DNA of 64,000 bases. Origin: Haberlea rhodopensis. Its lineage: Eukaryota > Streptophyta > Magnoliopsida > Lamiales > Gesneriaceae. The DNA is taken from the NCBI GenBank assembly GCA_907163345.1, contig CAJQUN010000035.1:4709973-4773972 (forward strand), given 5' to 3'. Every line of letters begins with the position of its first letter. The stretch's first letter is position 1. The notes under the pieces were generated by a model, which made no database searches, was not told the DNA's origin, and saw nothing but the letters and a program-made list of their open reading frames with translations. The translations under genes and the position numbers were made by a program. Below are positions 45,533 to 56,766 of this stretch, piece after piece.

Positions 45533-47347
45533 ATGGCTGCGGCTTTGGTCACCGTGCCGGCTACGCCCACCTCCGCTCCACATCACCACCGTCTCCACCG
45601 CTTGTTAACCCATAGCGACAGCATTACTATCCGCAGAATCAAAGAAATCCACGCCCGAATCCTCCGCACAACCCCACCGCCTGAAACCATTCCAGAAACT
45701 CTCTTTCTCTACAGCAGACTCATCCATTATTACTCATTACAAGACCTCAGTTACACTTCCCATCTCTATAGCCAGATTCCGAACCCCAATTCATTCATTT
45801 ACAATACTGTCATTAGAGCTTATGCTCGTAGCAAGGACCACAAAAGGAAGGCATTTTCACTTTTTGAAGAAATGGTGAAGCTGGAGAGTGTGCTTCCGGA
45901 TAAGCATACATTTCCTTTTGTGTTAAAAGCTTGTGCTTACTTGTTTTCTTTGAGCGAAGGAAAACAAGCACACACTCACCTTTTGAAGCATGGGTTTGCC
46001 TCGGATGTTTATGTAAACAACAGTTTGATTCATTTTTATGCCTCTTGTGGGCACTCGGAGAGCGCAAGAAAAGTGTTTGACAAAATGCAAGATAGGAGCT
46101 TGGTCTCTTGGAACGTGATCATTGATGCTCTTGTGCAGATGGGGGATTTTGATGAGGCGTTGAGGATTTTCTTAGAGATGAATAAATCCTTCAAACCGGA
46201 TGGTTACACAGTGCAGAGTGTGATAGATGCTTGTGCAGGCTTAGGAGCCTTGTCTCTGGGTCTGTGGGCCCATGCATATATTCTGAGGAAGTGTGAAATC
46301 GATTCTGATTTTGATCTTCTGGTTGGAAAGTCTTTGGTGGAGATGTATTGCAAATGTGGGTCGTTGAGAATCGCCCATCAGGTGTTTCAAGGGATGAGAA
46401 GACGGGATGTGAATTCTTGGAACGTGATGATTTTAGGATTCGCAATGCATGGTGAGGCCGAGAGAGCCTTTGAACATTTTAGCCAAATGGTTGATGAAGA
46501 AAAACTATTTCCCAATTCCATCACATTCGTCGGGGTCTTGACCGCGTGTAATCACAGAGGTTTGGTCGATGAGGGTCGTAGATACTTTGATATAATGGTT
46601 AACGAGTACAAGATCGAGCCAGTTTTGCAGCACTATGGTTGTCTAATCAACCTTCTAGCACATAATGGGCTAATCAGTGAAGCACTTGATGTTGTATCAA
46701 GCATGACAATGAAGCCTGACACTGTGATTTGGAGAAGTCTTCTAGATGCTTGTTGCAACCAACATATAAACATTCAGCTGATTGAAGAAATGGCGAAGTT
46801 GGTAATTGGATCAGAAGAGGACCGTGCTAGTAGTGGCGATTATGTTATCTTGTCAAAATTATATGCATCTGCTGATCGTTGGGACGAAGTTGGTTCGGTT
46901 AGGAAACTGATGACTGATAAAGGTGTTACTAAAGAGCCTGGTTGCAGTTCAATTGAAATCAATGGCGTTGTTCATGAATTTTTCGCGGGGGACACGAGTC
47001 ATCCCGGAAAGAGAGAAATTTTTCATTTCTTGGATGTCATTCACCATAGATTGGAGGCAGAAGGGTATGTTCCTGACTACGCACAGGCATCGATGGTGAA
47101 TGAGCTTGATGATGGGAAGGGGAACTCACTTAGACTTCATAGTGAGAGATTGGCAATCGCTTTTGGGTTGTTGAACTCGAAACCGGGGGTTCCGATTCGT
47201 GTGTTCAAGAATCTGCGTGTGTGCAACGATTGCCATAATTTTACCAAATTAATCTCCAGAATTTTCAATGTGGAGGTTATTATGAGGGATCGTATTCGTT
47301 TCCATCATTTTAGAGAGGGGTTGTGTTCTTGTAAAGATTTTTGGTAA
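45533..47347 (+). CDS. CRR28: DYW-type pentatricopeptide repeat protein, CRR28-like
   Basis: Organelle RNA-editing factor. The PPR array binds a specific RNA and the DYW domain is the cytidine deaminase. Arabidopsis CRR28 (At1g59720) edits plastid ndhB and ndhD transcripts. Intronless, 604 residues, like the Arabidopsis protein. The N-terminus is Ser/Thr/His-rich, suiting a transit peptide. PPR motifs fill about residues 75-440 (PDKHTFPFVLKACAYLFSLS, SLVSWNVIIDALVQMGDFDEA, SWNVMILGFAMHGEAERAF). E motifs follow (EPGCSSIEINGVVHEFFAGDTSHP). The deaminase has HSERLAIAFG (HxE) and CNDCH (CxxC). It ends CSCKDFW, so the terminal tripeptide is DFW rather than DYW. Match to CRR28 is from memory of the family, and strong across the whole length. 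The frame is undamaged. Confidence 0.92.
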   Translation: MAAALVTVPATPTSAPHHHRLHRLLTHSDSITIRRIKEIHARILRTTPPPETIPETLFLYSRLIHYYSLQDLSYTSHLYSQIPNPNSFIYNTVIRAYARSKDHKRKAFSLFEEMVKLESVLPDKHTFPFVLKACAYLFSLSEGKQAHTHLLKHGFASDVYVNNSLIHFYASCGHSESARKVFDKMQDRSLVSWNVIIDALVQMGDFDEALRIFLEMNKSFKPDGYTVQSVIDACAGLGALSLGLWAHAYILRKCEIDSDFDLLVGKSLVEMYCKCGSLRIAHQVFQGMRRRDVNSWNVMILGFAMHGEAERAFEHFSQMVDEEKLFPNSITFVGVLTACNHRGLVDEGRRYFDIMVNEYKIEPVLQHYGCLINLLAHNGLISEALDVVSSMTMKPDTVIWRSLLDACCNQHINIQLIEEMAKLVIGSEEDRASSGDYVILSKLYASADRWDEVGSVRKLMTDKGVTKEPGCSSIEINGVVHEFFAGDTSHPGKREIFHFLDVIHHRLEAEGYVPDYAQASMVNELDDGKGNSLRLHSERLAIAFGLLNSKPGVPIRVFKNLRVCNDCHNFTKLISRIFNVEVIMRDRIRFHHFREGLCSCKDFW

Positions 47348-48560
47348 ACCATGATTTGGTTCATTATTTGAAATGCGGATGGTTTAACATTGACCAGCAG
47401 TTTACATACCATTGTATCAATAATCCTTTGCCCTGAAATACATTCTTAATGGTGTAAGGAATCGAGTGATTAATTTTTTTAAATCAAATTCATTATATGT
47501 ACACAATTATGAATGAATATTAAAATCATTTATTTTTAGTTATTATAGTATTCAATCAAAATCAGTTATAGAATACATCTTAATAATACTAATAATAAAG
47601 TTCATGATCTTTTAATTATCATGTAAATGTAAAAGCCCGAACTCTATAAAAATCGAACTCGGTTTAAAAAACTCATGAGTCGACTCGATTCATATTGGAT
47701 CCCCATGTCACAATACCATTTCCTTTTTTCTTTTTCTTTTTTCTAAATGCAACCATAGGTATTGAGACTAATTAGGGAATCCAAGCAAAATGTTCTTGCA
47801 TTAGTGGATGCAGTTCCACAATGTCTCAAATCACTTTCATTATAACATAATACACAACAACATCATATACACCAACTCATCACAAACCCTATAATTTTCA
47901 CTAAGAATTTAAAATCCTACACACATATCTTTTACTAAGAATCAGTTTAAGATCCAAGAAAAAGACTAGGCGGAAAAAAATAAAACAATGAAGAATGAGA
48001 TGACTGTAAGAAGCCAGCAATGACAGCTACACCTTGTCTCTTTACTCACTTGACTGTATACACAAGAAGCATTCGAAACTATTCAACCAAAAATTTGTGG
48101 GAGCTCTGATTCCTTCTACAATGCCACTCAGTTTTTGTCCCAATCTTGAGATACTGATACACCAAAATATGAAAATTGTGAGCCAAAACTATCTGGCTGA
48201 GTGATATTTAATTCAAACTTCAGAGCACAGGCAGATGCACATAAATGAAGCGAGTTCTGTAGAAGTTGAAACCATAAATTTGCATACAGCATATAAGAAA
48301 GTAAATTTTCAGCAATGTAAACATTATAGACTATAGTTATTATGTACTTCTAAATCAGTGAAACATTTCTTTTTCCCACCAAAGTGAGAAAAAATAGGAG
48401 AAATGAGAACAGAGTTTGTTAAGGTCATTTTTAGTGACATTTGCTTTCATTCTCCACAAAATATTCAAGTTGTACTGTAATTTTCTCCATATAAGAAGAT
48501 AGAGTTGCACTGTTTGTTTTAACTAAACCTTTATTATATACAACGATACCACTGAGTTGC
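47348..48560. other. Intergenic DNA after the CRR28-like gene
   Basis: No reading frame of interest and no terminal repeats recognised; AT-rich. Confidence 0.4.
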
Positions 48561-48827
48561 TGTTAAAGAATAAATAATAAATTGTTCAATCTCTATACAA
48601 GCTCAAACTTTTAGACGAGACGACAATTCAACATGATATCAGAAAACGCTGAGGTCCTGGGTTCAAAACTCATATACAACAACTCCACCTAGATGAACTA
48701 ACCACTTGATTAACCTCGCAGAAAAAATGAACAAATCGGCCCACAATTGAGAGGAGTGCTAGCGAATAAATAATAAATTGTCCACTCTCTACAAGCTCGG
48801 GCTTTTAAATTGAAACGCAATTCAATA
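48561..48827 (+). mobile_element. TRIM-like remnant with about 72-bp terminal repeats
   Basis: Direct repeats tgttaaagaataaataataaattg...caattcaaca (48561-48633) and tgctagcgaataaataataaattg...caattcaata (48757-48827) flank a core starting with tgatatcagaaaacgctgaggtcctgggttc. That start resembles a decayed tRNA-Met PBS (tggtatcagagc). A purine-rich gagaggag precedes the second repeat. No target duplication is obvious. Looks like an older TRIM. Confidence 0.5.
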
Positions 48828-49040
48828 TACATAATATCTCATAATGATCTCACAGAGAAGAAACATGTAAAACTCTCTAATTTGAATTCGCACCACTTGC
48901 CAATTACCACAAATGCAACCATCCCTTCAATTACTTTATGAAAAACAGAACTCTACCGATGCAAAATTTCGGGATTGCTTTGTATCCCTACGTGAAATAC
49001 ATTTGCCACTTTTTATAAAGCAAAATATTTCATGGAGGAT

Positions 49041-50198
49041 TTATAAAGAAAATCTAATCAATGAAAGATCACCTCGTGATGATGGCGGCACCACAATAAC
49101 GTGCATGGTAGTATTATTGGGCGGAAGCTGAAGACGAAGAGGATAAAGCTTCCCATTCCATGGGTTTCGAGCACACACTGTAATGCCCTCGATTCCTAAC
49201 TCGACCTCCAGCCTCATCGTCAACTCGTGCAATCCATTTCCCTTGAATGAAATGCAGAGCTCCTCAAATCCTTCATCAACTTCTCCATCATTATCAGCTA
49301 TGTAAAAATAAATCAGCCTCCCTTCGTATCCATTCACTGGTGGACTAATGAAAGAATCATTTGACTGCAGAATTGTCGACAACACAATGAATCAAAATAC
49401 CACATAAGTATACTGTCAAGATAATTTGGAATATTCCTAATATAGTATCACGACAGACTTTTCATGTGACCGTTCCAGTTTCAGAAAGTAGAATCTTCTG
49501 CAATTTGTTCATATCTTCTTGTAACACGATGAGGGAAGACTTGGACTCACCACCAAAATATTAACATATTTGCAAAGAATTTTTTGAAAAAATATTAAAA
49601 CTCAGAAACAAGACTAAATAATTACCTCCTGTCTAGAAAAACTCCCAGACTTGGACGCGGTCGGCGAGCTCGGCTCTGAAGTAAAAGAATCTTTCTCCCC
49701 CGTCACCTGTGGTGGCGGCGGAGCTTTCCCCGCCGGAGACTGCTTAACTAGAATCTCCACTACATCCACCTCCCACGAAATCCACTCCAGGGTCGCCGTC
49801 CGATGCGGGATGTCATGCGTAACAGAATTCCTCCACGGCGGCAACCCTCCATTCGCGCGCAAGAATCGCCCATACCTTGTCTTCAACTTAACGCCTTCGT
49901 TCTCTCGAATAGGTTCCCATTCGAGGGAGCTGTCGAGCCGGGTCGGACTCGACTGGATCACTTTCCGGCCCGTCATGCCCAGAAGAAACGGCTGGTTCGA
50001 AGCCGTTAAGTACTTGTTGTAACAACTTTTGAGCCGGACTATGTTGTCGGAATTTTCCACGAATTCCACTGTCCATCTAGCGGATTTGGAGGATCCGTCA
50101 CGGTCTTGGATTACGGATTCCTCGTCTTCCTCGGCGGTTAGGTACCTGTTGTGGGAGCTTTTTAGGCGAACTGTTTCTGCAGTCAGGAATAAATCCAT
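49041..50198 (-). CDS. DUF569 / fascin-like beta-trefoil protein, two exons
   Basis: Plant protein of unknown function, often listed as actin cross-linking-like because of its beta-trefoil repeats. Exon 1 is 50198-49626 (191 codons) with donor GTAATT. Exon 2 is 49364-49041 with acceptor tgcag, phase 0, 298 residues in all. Paired repeats are visible: TVRLKSSHNRYLTAEED, IVRLKSCYNKYLTASN and GVKLKTRYGRFLRANGG, each a trefoil-type strand set. A Pro/Ser-rich linker (about 155-190) separates this from the C-terminal domain, which contains EGRLIYFYIADNDGEVDEGFEEL and ITVCARNPWNGKLYPLRLQLPP. Start chosen as the first Met (MDLFLTAETV). A TATA-like element is at 50304-50312. No damage seen. Confidence 0.88.
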
Positions 50199-50303
50199 CT
50201 TACGAATGAAACTTTGAGCTGAGTTTCTGGGTGAATTTAATATGGAACAGAGAATGTGATTTACAATAAGTTGAATGAAAGATGGATCGGGGTTTCGAGG
50301 AAG

Positions 50304-50312
50304 AATTTATAG
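50304..50312 (-). promoter_or_regulatory. Probable TATA box of the DUF569 gene
   Basis: Reverse strand CTATAAATT, 106 nt before the ATG, giving a leader of about 75 nt. Confidence 0.45.
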
Positions 50313-50319
50313 GTGGGTG

Positions 50320-50664
50320 TTCGTTGAAGATTGAAGGAAAGTTCCGGGGTTTATCAAGAAAGACGGTCAGGTGGCGGCTACGGGTCAAAAGAATGTAGGA
50401 CACGGTTCTGATTTCGCAAACGCAGTCGATGCATATTTTTCAGAGCAAAATCTATTTCTGGTCAAACTGATATATACACGCACACAAGATAGATACTGAT
50501 GTTTTTATATGCGACAAATTAGGTGTTTTGCCATTATCAAATTCGGCTGAGTCGTTATTGTACAGTGTTACGTGGAAGGTAACTATCTTTCAATATTCCC
50601 ATATTCTCGTCCAATTATTTCATCCAATCATTGATATGCAGACAAAAAAAATCAACCAAACCTC
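50320..50664. other. Upstream of the DUF569 gene
   Basis: No gene seen. Likely promoter region of the reverse-strand gene. Confidence 0.35.
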
Positions 50665-50673
50665 TATCATATC

Positions 50674-50797
50674 GGGAAGGTCGGGCATGGGTAAGGTAAC
50701 CCAAAAAATTTCATTTAATTATTTTTTTTTTGGGAAATATAGATCCCATATCTCCTTATATTTTTGGGAGTTAACCTCACTTATCCCCGACCTTCCC
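50674..50797. mobile_element. 124-bp MITE
   Basis: About 28-bp terminal inverted repeats with mismatches (left gggaaggtcgggcatgggta; right reversed gggaaggtcggggataagtg). Flanks tatcatatc (50665-50673) and tatcatctc (50798-50806) match at 8 of 9 bases, fitting a Mutator-type duplication. Confidence 0.65.
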
Positions 50798-50806
50798 TAT
50801 CATCTC

Positions 50807-51814
50807 ATACGCTACGAAGGTTTATTTCTTAGCTATGTTACGAGCACTACCCCATGATGTGGAACAATAATCTATATTTATCAATGTCTTAAGTTCCAAA
50901 TAAAAAAAAATAACAAATATGGGTCATTGCTTTTACATTTTGGATAATATCCCATAAAATAGCCAAGAATAATTCTACATAGGACATTGAAGAATTACTG
51001 GCGGCGTGAAGCATCATACCCTTCTCAATTACCCGACGACTCTTATATTTGCTAATGATTCTCCAGTGTGCAGACACGTATATTTGTATTTTTTAGATTT
51101 AGATATTCATTTTTAACAAATCTCATATACTTATGTTTAAATTATTTTTTTCTGTAGCTTGAATACTATCCTACCTAATTTTAATTTTGTCTGTATATAT
51201 TTTGAGAAGATTATATATCTTACTGTTAGACCATAAAAAGTAATGTCTAAGTTAATAAATCCTATGGCAAGCCAATGTTCAAAGGAATGCATCAAAGTAT
51301 TAACTACAGGAGCACAAGTATTTAAAAATTGACCAAGTCATGGTTCCTATAACCAACCTTCACTCTAGGTCTGAAAAATATGTAATGAACAAGAACAAAT
51401 TAGGACAAGATCATAAGGTCAAATCCGAGACTGAACCATGCAAGCTAAAAGAAATGGAGAGTTTCTTGACAAGGAAAATGTTTGACCAAGTCAAGGCCAA
51501 CTTCTTACCCACTAATCCATGATCATAGGGAGCTAGAGGAGTGGCAAAAAACTGCTAAGGAACTGCCGAAAGGGAAATTTGGAGAGATCCAACAATCAAA
51601 CATAAAAAAAACACTCAAACTCTTTTTATAAATTCCTTGCAACTTTAGCTTTAGATTTTAGCTCATTTCTCCTTATTTTAGTTTGTAACTTTCAACTTTT
51701 TTCCTAGTTTAGCTTGTTAGTTCCTTAAGTTTAATTCACAATCTCTAGTTTGTAAATGATGTTTGCTTTAATTCTAAAAAAAAATATAACTTTGTGTTCA
51801 TAATTATTGATGGA
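50807..51814. other. Intergenic DNA
   Basis: Mostly AT-rich. 51240-51800 may be part of an old LTR (poly-T/A tracts and gtttgtaa-like ends), but no boundaries can be supported. Confidence 0.3.
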
Positions 51815-52096
51815 TTTGTCTTCCCATTTCGTACACTTCATTTAGCTAGTTTCCTTCGTATTCAAGCTATATCGAGGAGATCATAACCAACGATTGAATC
51901 GATAATAACATCACCCAATTAGAAATCAGATAATTACCTTGGCATGTGTTTGTAAATGTGTTTGTCTTCCCATTTCGTACTTCATTTAGTTAGTTTCCTT
52001 CGTATTCAAGCTATATCGAGGAGATCATAACTAATGATTGAATCGATAATAACATCACCCAATTAGAAATCAGATAATTACTTTGGCATGTGTAAA
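51815..52096. repeat. 146-bp tandem duplication
   Basis: tttgtcttcccatttcgtac...agataattac(c/t)ttggcatgtg occurs at 51815 and again at 51961 with very few differences (acacttc/acttc; gctag/gttag; ccaacg/ctaatg). Confidence 0.85.
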
Positions 52097-52132
52097 TGTC
52101 TGGCACATCCACAACACAAATTCAGGCCAAAC

Positions 52133-53694
52133 TGTCACGCCCCGAGACCGGGGTCGATAACACCGGCGTTGATTCTAAATATAATTCAAAATCAACAAGC
52201 CTCGTAATACAGAATTCTACGAAAACCAGTCTATTATTCCGTAAAAATAAATATTTCTTACAAATATCAGCGGAAGCTTGAACAATAGCATCTAATTCAC
52301 TATCTCCAAAATTGGTTTTGATCTTCCTCTCGATTTTTGATTCGCTTATATCTGGGGAGTGGATGTAAGGGGTAAGCGTTTTGGAAAACACTCAGCAAGA
52401 GGGGGACAATCGTATGTAACACAACATATAAATATAATAATTTTTCAGAAACATGCATCAAAAATCAGAACAGAAACTGATATGAACAGAACAAAAACTT
52501 AACAGATTTGCTCCTCGGAGCCAGAACAGAACATAAATATCATATCAGAATCTCATACCATATACTAAAGTAAGCACAATAAATCATCTAGTTTCCTCAT
52601 GGTACTGATATCAGTTCTCTAGACTTAACCCTCCTAGAGATGAGGTCAGAACATCGGATCACCCACGAATAAAGGGTATGGACTTCCCAGAACAACGGTT
52701 AACCACCGTATCAGGTCAGAAAAACGGTTATAATCCCACCGCATCAGGGCCAGATACAGAATTCAGAATTCCTTACCAATTGGATTTCGATATTTAAAGT
52801 GCTTTAGATTTCAAAGATCAGAGTTTCATAATTTGAAAATAGTTCACATAACGATTGGATTTTAAAACACATACTTATGATTTAAAAAACGAAAGAATGA
52901 TTTTAACAAAAGCCCACTTACCGAGATCAAAAACGATTCTTGTGTGGTTCAATGAATTTGGGTGGCAAAAACGTGATGAATTTCCTCTCCTTTCCTTGCT
53001 GAAAATTTCACACCTTTTAGTGTATGCTAGTGTGTGTTTCGAAATTGATGTGAATTGTGAGGGATTTGATTGACTCTTTGCCTATTTATTAACTTGTTTA
53101 ATCAAAAGTCCTACCATCTAACTATCTCCATGATTTGGTCACATCTTCATATCTAAAGGATTTGATAAAATATAATTCGATATTATCTATTGCTAAGAGA
53201 TAATAATAGTATAATTCGATATTATCTCAACTTAGTATTTTGTTTGACCAAATAGCATCAACTGGTTGGATTAACTTAAGGATTCTAATTGTGAATTGAA
53301 CAAAACTCTAGTTGTTTAAATACTTAGGCATTGGTTTAGCTACTAAGTCTACAAGATTAAATCGAATATGATTTATCTCATCAAGTGTTTTATTGGCTAA
53401 TAGATATCAATGACATAAATCCTAATTATCTAACGCACATTATTATCTTTGATAAAATCTTCAATCATTTACACATTATTCTACTATCTATTAAGATACA
53501 ATTCTTAATTATCTAATTGTTTGTTTAAATAAATATTTTGCAATCTATAAGATTGATATCATGTAATCAATATTAACTCTAATATAATTTAATATTATCT
53601 AAACACTAAGTTATTGATTTAAATAAACAACCTTGAGTATGTTGGTTTACTAAAACTTTAGTTTTTATTTGGTTGGAAAAATCGGATTTTCACA
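52133..53694 (-). repeat. Solo LTR, Tekay-like chromovirus type
   Basis: On the reverse strand it begins TGTGAAAATCCGATTTTTCC and ends GACCCCGGTCTCGGGGCGTGACA, a form known from plant Tekay/Del gypsy LTRs. 1562 bp. Possible target duplication caaac / cagac (4 of 5). No coding sequence or PBS beside it. The 89-codon frame inside (52391-52122) is LTR sequence, not a gene. Confidence 0.6.
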
Positions 53695-53969
53695 CAGACA
53701 CTTACAAATTATTACATTACATTTTAATATTTAAAATATATATTAAAACTATTATGATTGATATAATATGCCAAGTAATAAGAAGAGAGTGCGATAAAAA
53801 TTGAATTTGATATGTTTAAATAAATATCAAAACTAACCCTCGATCGAGAAGAATACTTAATTTGTGGATTTTCTTGTAATTTCACTCCCCATTTATCCAC
53901 CCTGGGCCACTTTCAATAATTGTCACTGTGACTTTTATGGTAAATCTCAGATGAAGTCTTTGTCTCTGT

Positions 53970-54162
53970 TCAATTTCCTTGCTGTCGCATGCTATCGAAT
54001 AGTTTTAACATCAGCTGGAGTTCTCCGGTATTGCAATATCCATTAATTATGGTGCTGTAACCTATAGCATCAGGAATACAACCTCTTAACTCCATCTGCA
54101 TAAGTAGGTTATGAGCTTCTTTCACTTTTCCTGATTGACAACGTGAGTGCATCACTATGTTA
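53970..54162 (-). pseudogene. PPR pseudogene, downstream part
   Basis: Reads NIVMHSRCQSGKVKEAHNLL...CIPDAIGYSTIINGYC, a P-class PPR motif pair, then decays into a stop at 53970. It continues directly from the part at 57932-58516 if element E is removed. Resembles Arabidopsis At1g05670 from memory (SYNIVIH...GRIKEAHHLL...GYTPDVISYSTVVNGYC). The remaining several hundred residues expected for that protein are absent. Confidence 0.75.
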
Positions 54163-54675
54163 TGTTGTATAAAATTTATGGGTGTGTATCTTAGGAAAGT
54201 AGCAAGCAAAAACAACAAATGACTTTGTATTAGAAATGTCGATGTGAGATTTGGAATCTCTGTCCTTAAGACAATATTGTCCCGCTACGGTGCTAACGGT
54301 TTACTTTGGCAATTTGCCTCCCAAGATACAACGACTATGATTTGTGATAGGAGCACTCCAAATCACAAATCCTTTAAACCACAAAGGTCTAAAACGCTCA
54401 ACCATAACAATGATGAAGACTCACAAAATTACTCAAATTTTGATTTTCAAATATGATGTGAATTTCCAAAATTCAATGTCTAATTCATTCAAGGGTTGTT
54501 TCTTATATAGTATACCAAGTGATGTCATCAAGAGACACAATTTGGAAGCATCCATCATGAAAAATTGCACCCCAACATGAATGGACACACCATTTAATTT
54601 GGAAGCATCTAATCATGAAAAAATGCATCCCAACATGAATGGACACACCATTTAATTTGATTCAAATTTCTAACA
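54163..54675 (-). repeat. 3' LTR of element E
   Basis: Near-identical to 57420-57931. Followed on the + strand by tctcccacatg, the reverse of a PPT. Confidence 0.9.
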
Positions 54676-55589
54676 ATCTCCCACATGAATTAAATTAATG
54701 CCTATATGTAATTGAACGCTTTTAACGAACAATCCCCCACATGAATTAAATTAATGCATATATGTAATTGAACGCTTTTAACGAACTATTATGGCATCGG
54801 GAGAGATAGCTTGTGGCTTTGAATCTTCCGTATTAGTATTCAATCGGATTTACTTGACTTAATAGTGAACTTATAGTCTTGAACTATTTAGTCGTTGGTG
54901 TAAACCAAGACAATTGAACCCACACCATAATAATTCTAACATTCGTATTGGTTTCTTACGGTTGTGTCAGTTTCGGCCATGGATCACGCTTGGTTTCATA
55001 AGTGCTTTTCATCTTTGAAGCGGCCACACTTCGCACTTACGTAGGTGATCTCCTAGAAGAGTATCCCGTTATACTCCAACATTTTCTAATATGTCTTAGG
55101 AATCATTAAAGGCATTTTGCCTATCCTCGTACCATTTTTGCAGGCTACACCCCTTATCATAGGAATGGGTCGGAGATTAATTCTCCAAAGTGTTTATACA
55201 ATCTCATAATTTAGTTGTCCCTTTTGAACCTAGATCTTGGGATCTCCAGTCAACAAGGTTGGGTATCCACTATGAGATTTTGATTATAGGGTTTTAACCA
55301 CATTCCCCTCGATAAACTTCCACATGATCTCTCGGTTGGATCCGCGGTTTCACATAATCACTCATGATTATGCCACTAGAGATCATTTTATCATATAGCA
55401 TTATCGCAACACATTTTAGTTGCATGCACATGATTTTTCTCTAACAACTTATAAAGCAACTCGGCCGAAGAAGCTTTGTATGTTTTCCATAGAGAATTTT
55501 CCACAATAATATATCTTCAGTTTTGGTAATCATATTACCTCTTTTGCATCATTTTATCCTTTTAGGATATTTCCATCATCGAATTTTAA

Positions 55590-56560
55590 GCGTTCTTAAC
55601 GCGTTATTCGAGACCAAAGAGATACTCAATTTTAATTCACAATTCATATTTAAGCGCATAGATTCTTAAAAATTAAAAAGTTCAAGATTCTATTTCTTGT
55701 AAACTTGAATTTTAAGAGCAAAGCTTAAAATTTGAAACTCGAATTAATCCTTGAGATTTCATTCTTCAAGTGTCTTGGAAACTTATTCCAAACATTATTC
55801 TTGATGCACACATGTCCAAATGTTTCGTCAACATTTTTCCTTTGTTACTTGATGATTTCTAAATTGCTTCTCCAATGAGCATATCATCAATACACAAGCA
55901 TACCTATGTTTTAGGTGTGTACACATTTGTCACACTCGTTAATCTATTTGACAACATGATTTGTCAAACTCTTCATGTCTTTTATTTGGTTTTTGTTATG
56001 ACTTTACTTTGGCCTTCATTTCTAGTTTAGCCAAGTACCCCCACATTTCAAATATTGTAGGAAACTCTTTTTTCCTTCAATCACAAGGTTTTCGTCCTTG
56101 CCTAAATGTGGTAAGTGATTGAATCCAAGAATTGCAACCCCCACAACTTCGGGTAGTAACGAAATGCATTGGCGTTCAAAACTTTAGTGTTTCAAGTTCT
56201 AAGCGTTATAGTCTTACAAATCCAAATTCAAGTTTTTATTTCTTGAAAATTTCGGATTTAAGCGTACTTGCTTACAAAAGTTGAAACTTGGATAATATTC
56301 TCAAACTCGGTTCACACTTTGCAATTTAAGCGCACTAACTTAGAAAACTTGAATTCAAGATTTTAAATCTTGCAAATTCATGTTATAAGCGTACTAGCTT
56401 AGAAATTCAAAATGAACCAATTTGAGATATTACAACGCCTAATCAAAATTTGTGGCTTCGATTTATCACTTGTGTTTTAAGCGTACAAAGCTTAGAAACT
56501 CGAATTCAAGATTTTATAGTCTTGCAGATTCAAGCTAAAGCGTCAAATTCTTAGACAACA
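55590..56560. repeat. Diverged repeat filler inside element E
   Basis: At least six loose copies of a 60-110-bp unit with consensus like tttaagcgtacNNNcttagaaacttgaattcaagattttaNNtcttgcaaattcaag. They fill the place where pol should be. No coding potential on either strand. Confidence 0.6.
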
Positions 56561-56766
56561 CAAGTATAATCTACTCACAATTTCCCATAGCAAAACTCAG
56601 TTGCTAAATTTTATTGCAATCTCATTTTTGAAGTGTTTAAACACCTCACTGGCCTCGTTTTTGCTTCATAGCAAAAAAGTCACAACAATATAATGTGCAA
56701 ATATTGATAAAGTGACAAATTACTTTTCTCACATCTCTAGTTTGCACAATATTTCCATCACAAACA

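Noticed and set aside
49041..49385. Independent 114-codon gene starting at 49385
   Set aside because: It is the second exon of the DUF569 gene; the first seven codons precede the splice acceptor at 49365.
52122..52391. 89-codon frame on the reverse strand
   Set aside because: It lies wholly in the 3' end of a Tekay-like LTR and includes the LTR terminus.
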